Source: Chloroflexota bacterium
Lineage (GTDB): Bacteria > Chloroflexota > UBA6077
DNA length: 7,988 nt
Direction: 5' to 3'
NCBI GenBank assembly: GCA_021845945.1
Contig: JAJZRD010000182.1
Span: 1-7,988 of the forward strand
Below the pieces are notes generated by a model. That model had not been told where the DNA came from. It saw only the letters and a program-made list of their open reading frames with translations, and ran no database searches. The position numbers were made by a program, and so were the translations under genes. Below are positions 5,739-7,988 of this stretch, piece by piece (position 1 is the stretch's first letter; every line of letters begins with the position of its first letter).

Positions 5739-7006
5739 TCCAGAAGCCCTACAGGCCCTGGCTGGAGGGGCTGCTGCCCCCGGAACCGATCCTGCCCACA
5801 CCCACGGAGCGGGAGGATCTGGCCCAGCAGTTGATGATCACGGAGCCCAACGCCTTCGTCTCCGAGGGCGCCCTCACCCTGCGAGAGCTGGGCTGGCGAG
5901 GCCAGACCCCCTTGATCCCCGATGGGGAATCGGCGATAACAGCCCTGGTCATGGGTCCCAACGGGCAGCTGTACGGCGGGACCTCCGGCGAGAAGGCTCA
6001 CCTCTTCGTCTATAACCCCTCGGCCGCCGCGGGCGGCGCGCTGGCGCGCCCGCTGGACCTCGGCATCCTCGGCGAAGAGGAGCGGATCTGCCGCTCCCTG
6101 GTGGCCCTGGAGGACGCCCTCTACGCCGGCACCATGAGCGACCGCCTGGAGGGCTACCGGGGCGGTCATCTCTACCGCCACCGCTTCTCGGCGGAGACGC
6201 CTCGGCCCGTCGACCCCCATGGGGTGCCGATGTTCCCCTTCGATCCCGAGGCGGGGCTCCAGGTCGAGGATCTGGGGGTCCCGGTGGACGGGGAGGGGAT
6301 CTACGCCCTGGCCGGCGACGGGGAGGGGGACTTCCTCTACGGCCTCACCTACCCCGGCGCCCAGTTCTTCGTCTATTCCCTGAGAGATGGTTCCGCTCGA
6401 GTGATCGGGCAGGTGAGCCAGAGGAACCTCTCCCGAACCCTGATCCGCGCCGGCAACGGCCACGTCTACGGCTCCGGCGACCACGGCCGTCTCTTCCGCT
6501 ACATGCCCGAGTTCGACCGGATCGAGTTCACCGACCTGCGTCTCCCCGCCGTGAGGGGCAGGGAGTACCTGAACGGCCTGGATAGCGCCATCGAAGCCCC
6601 CGACGGCACCATCTACGGCGGCACCATCGCCGACGGGTACCTCTTCCGCTTCGATCCCCACCAGGAGCGGATCGTCAACCTGGGCAAGCCGATCCGGCAG
6701 TCGCGGATCCGGGCCCTCGCCGTGACGCCTGACGGTCGGGTCTACGGCTTCGCCGGAGAGCAGGACAACGTCGGCCGGCTGTTCGTCTACATGCCGGCGG
6801 GTGGCGAGATGAGGGAGCTGGGTATCCCCCGGGTGGGGGGCGTGCCGAAGTTCTGGGCAGGCTACGAGTTCGAGTCCATGGCCACGGGCCCCAACGGCGA
6901 GATCTTCATGGGGGAGAGCGATCGAGTCTCCCACCTGTTCATCTACTATCCACCCCTACCCCTCTCCCCTCCGATAGAGAAGGGGGACTACCGAAAGGAG
7001 GCATAG
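5732..7006 (+). CDS. Seven-bladed beta-propeller protein of unknown function, second copy
   Basis: This 424-residue protein has no signal peptide or membrane segment. A leader of about 65 residues precedes seven repeats of the type ITALVMGPNGQLYGGT followed by HLFVYNP. Blade cores are near 68-96, 118-151, 189-217, 233-259, 280-309, 325-355 and 379-407. The Y/F-G-G-T strand and the L-F-x-[YF]-x-P strand recur in most blades. It belongs to the same broad propeller type as its upstream neighbour but is clearly diverged and lacks the neighbour's histidine cluster. GGAGG (5721-5725) lies 6 bases before the ATG, and the start overlaps the upstream stop by 7 bases, so translation is probably coupled. 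The last 18 residues or so (from PPLPLSPP) are encoded by a C-rich stem-loop of the intergenic kind. A paired or heteromeric role with the first propeller is possible; the function is unknown. Confidence 0.85.
   Translation: MVIQKPYRPWLEGLLPPEPILPTPTEREDLAQQLMITEPNAFVSEGALTLRELGWRGQTPLIPDGESAITALVMGPNGQLYGGTSGEKAHLFVYNPSAAAGGALARPLDLGILGEEERICRSLVALEDALYAGTMSDRLEGYRGGHLYRHRFSAETPRPVDPHGVPMFPFDPEAGLQVEDLGVPVDGEGIYALAGDGEGDFLYGLTYPGAQFFVYSLRDGSARVIGQVSQRNLSRTLIRAGNGHVYGSGDHGRLFRYMPEFDRIEFTDLRLPAVRGREYLNGLDSAIEAPDGTIYGGTIADGYLFRFDPHQERIVNLGKPIRQSRIRALAVTPDGRVYGFAGEQDNVGRLFVYMPAGGEMRELGIPRVGGVPKFWAGYEFESMATGPNGEIFMGESDRVSHLFIYYPPLPLSPPIEKGDYRKEA
6959..6985. repeat. C-rich stem-loop at the 3' end of the second propeller gene
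   Basis: CCCCTCTC (6959-6966) pairs with GAGAAGGGG (6977-6985) with one bulged A and a 10-base loop. The surrounding CACCCCTACCCCTCTCCCC resembles the C-rich element at 3448-3491. It lies in frame and ends 19 bases before the TAG, giving the protein a Pro-rich tail. It is probably a dispersed intergenic element read as coding by chance. Confidence 0.55.
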
Positions 7007-7048
7007 CGGCCGAACAGCGACGGACCCTTTGGATCTGTGAACGCTGCT

Positions 7049-7064
7049 ATTGTGGCGACACAAT
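7049..7064. promoter_or_regulatory. Perfect inverted repeat ATTGTG-GCGA-CACAAT, candidate operator
   Basis: Six-base arms with a 4-base centre lie in the 83-base gap before the solute-binding protein gene, 26 bases before its ATG. The core TGTGGCGACA (7051-7060) matches the inverted TGTTGCGACA in the second regulator's promoter at 9 of 10 positions. I see no convincing -35/-10 pair nearby, so the promoter itself is unresolved. The size and symmetry fit a GntR dimer site. Confidence 0.55.
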
Positions 7065-7074
7065 CACAAGAATA

Positions 7075-7081
7075 GGGAGGG
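7075..7081 (+). promoter_or_regulatory. Shine-Dalgarno GGGAGGG that decides the lipoprotein start
   Basis: GGGAGGG lies 8 bases before ATG 7090. The closer ATG at 7085 is in another frame that stops after seven codons, so 7090 is the start. Confidence 0.7.
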
Positions 7082-7089
7082 TTGATGGC

Positions 7090-7988
7090 ATGTCCCGGAA
7101 GAAGCTGAATCTGGCGTTCCTCGCGACCTTCGTCATCGGCGCCCTGCTGGTCACCGCCGCCTGCAGCGGCGGCTCCGCCCCCGCTCCCTCGGATAGCTCG
7201 AAGCCGGCTGCCCCGGCAGCGACCTCGGCTCCCGCGGCCCCGGCGCCGGCGGCCCCGGCGGCAACCAAAGCACCTGCCGCCGCACCGGCTCAAGCCTCCG
7301 GCCAGAAATCCAAACTGGTGGTCGGGGTAGTGGGATGGGTGCAGCAAGGGATCAAGATCCAAGAACTGGCCGACGACTACATGAAGGCCCACCCGGATGT
7401 GGAGGTGGAGCTGCAACCGATCCCAGAGGACTGGGCCGGTGTCTCCAACATGCCCAAGAAGATCCAGATGGAGGCCACCCAGCAGACCTCCTCCAAGGAC
7501 GTGATCATCGGCGTCTACGGTTGGGGCGAGGTAGCGCCCCTGGTGGCCCTCGACCTGCTGGAGCCGTTGAACGACCTGCTGCCCAAGAGCGCCATCGACG
7601 ACTGCTACCCCAACCTGCTTAACGAGGGCAAGTTCGGCGACAAGATCTACATGTACCCCCTGGCCACCGACGTGGTGGGCTGGATCTACCGCCCCTCCAT
7701 GCTGAAGGAGGCCGGGTTCAGCAAGCCCCCGGCCACCTGGGATGAGGTGAACCAGTACATCGACAAGATCAAGGCCAAGTACGGCGACAAGGTGTACCCC
7801 ATCGGCTTCGACTGGAAGGTCGCCCATCGGGGCTATCTACCGATCCTGAGCACCCTCACCGACAAGCCCTTCGTGGACGGGGTGCTGGACACCTCCAGCC
7901 CGCAGGCGAAGAAGGCGCTGGAGATGGTCGCTCAGTACTACAAGTCGATGCCCGCCTCCTCGGCCGACGACCTGGGCGCCGCCAAGGC
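7090..7988 (+). CDS. ABC-transporter sugar-binding lipoprotein (family 1 solute-binding protein), 3' end outside window
   Basis: The first 299 codons of an extracytoplasmic solute-binding protein are present, and the frame is open to the window edge. The N-terminus has a lipoprotein signal: MSRKK, a hydrophobic stretch (residues about 6-24), and VTAAC with the lipidated Cys at 25. Thr at the -3 position is less usual than Leu or Val. Residues about 29-70 are an Ala/Pro/Ser-rich linker that tethers the domain to the membrane. The binding domain starts near KLVVGVVGW and shows typical family 1 features: LADDYMKAHPDVEVELQPI, DVIIGVYGWGEVAPL, LLEPLNDLL, YPLATDVVGWIYRP and KEAGFSKPPATWDEV. Such proteins deliver sugars or oligosaccharides to MalFG-type permeases, whose genes would be expected just downstream. 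The perfect inverted repeat at 7049-7064 suggests control by one of the GntR regulators. The ligand cannot be told from sequence. Confidence 0.92.
   Translation, partial: MSRKKLNLAFLATFVIGALLVTAACSGGSAPAPSDSSKPAAPAATSAPAAPAPAAPAATKAPAAAPAQASGQKSKLVVGVVGWVQQGIKIQELADDYMKAHPDVEVELQPIPEDWAGVSNMPKKIQMEATQQTSSKDVIIGVYGWGEVAPLVALDLLEPLNDLLPKSAIDDCYPNLLNEGKFGDKIYMYPLATDVVGWIYRPSMLKEAGFSKPPATWDEVNQYIDKIKAKYGDKVYPIGFDWKVAHRGYLPILSTLTDKPFVDGVLDTSSPQAKKALEMVAQYYKSMPASSADDLGAAK

Noticed and set aside
6031..6056. GC-rich palindromic stretch inside blade 1 of the second propeller
   Set aside because: It encodes a Gly/Ala-rich loop and such self-complementarity is common in GC-rich coding DNA; the stem is interrupted.
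7029..7053. Promoter before the lipoprotein gene (TTGGAT and TATTGT)
   Set aside because: Only three and four of six bases match and the spacer is 13 bases, too short for a sigma70 promoter.
4215..7827. Long minus-strand frames opposite the regulator, propeller and lipoprotein genes
   Set aside because: They are typical antisense shadows of GC-rich genes, with His/Val/Gly-rich composition, no recognisable motif and no ribosome binding signal, while the + strand frames show clear families.

Overview
The window is GC-rich bacterial DNA that reads as a carbohydrate uptake and breakdown locus. All supported genes are on the + strand. The order is gntR-type regulator, phosphofructokinase-family kinase, class I aldolase, second gntR-type regulator, two beta-propeller proteins, and the first part of an ABC-transporter solute-binding lipoprotein that runs off the right edge. 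The long Ala/Pro linker behind the lipobox, the codon use and the mix of families suggest a Chloroflexota-type organism. This is inference only; no marker gene is present.

Left part (1-3446): a C-rich stretch with no convincing gene leads to a sigma70-like promoter (125-153) and the first GntR/UTRA regulator (228-983). Next come a kinase with pyrophosphate-type PFK signatures (1118-2332) and an FbaB/LsrF/Cgl0159-like (beta/alpha)8 aldolase (2403-3446). Kinase plus aldolase is the logic of tagatose-6-phosphate or inositol breakdown: phosphorylate a sugar phosphate, then cleave it to triose-sized products.

Middle (3447-4390): a strong promoter (3518-3546) carries two candidate operators directly downstream and drives the second GntR/UTRA regulator. 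The two regulators are about 60% identical by hand alignment.

Right part (4391-7988): two adjacent seven-bladed beta-propeller proteins, without export signals and of unknown function, overlap by 7 bases. After them, a perfect inverted repeat (7049-7064) precedes the sugar-binding lipoprotein. The core of that repeat matches an element in the promoter of the second regulator, which suggests that this regulator controls both itself and the transporter.

A striking secondary feature is the set of hairpins at gene junctions. Three unrelated repeats share one design, short tandem units (7 or 9 bp) followed by their inverted copies, and C-rich stem-loops occupy two further junctions. In several cases the upstream reading frame ends inside the repeat, so the last residues of the protein are repeat-encoded.
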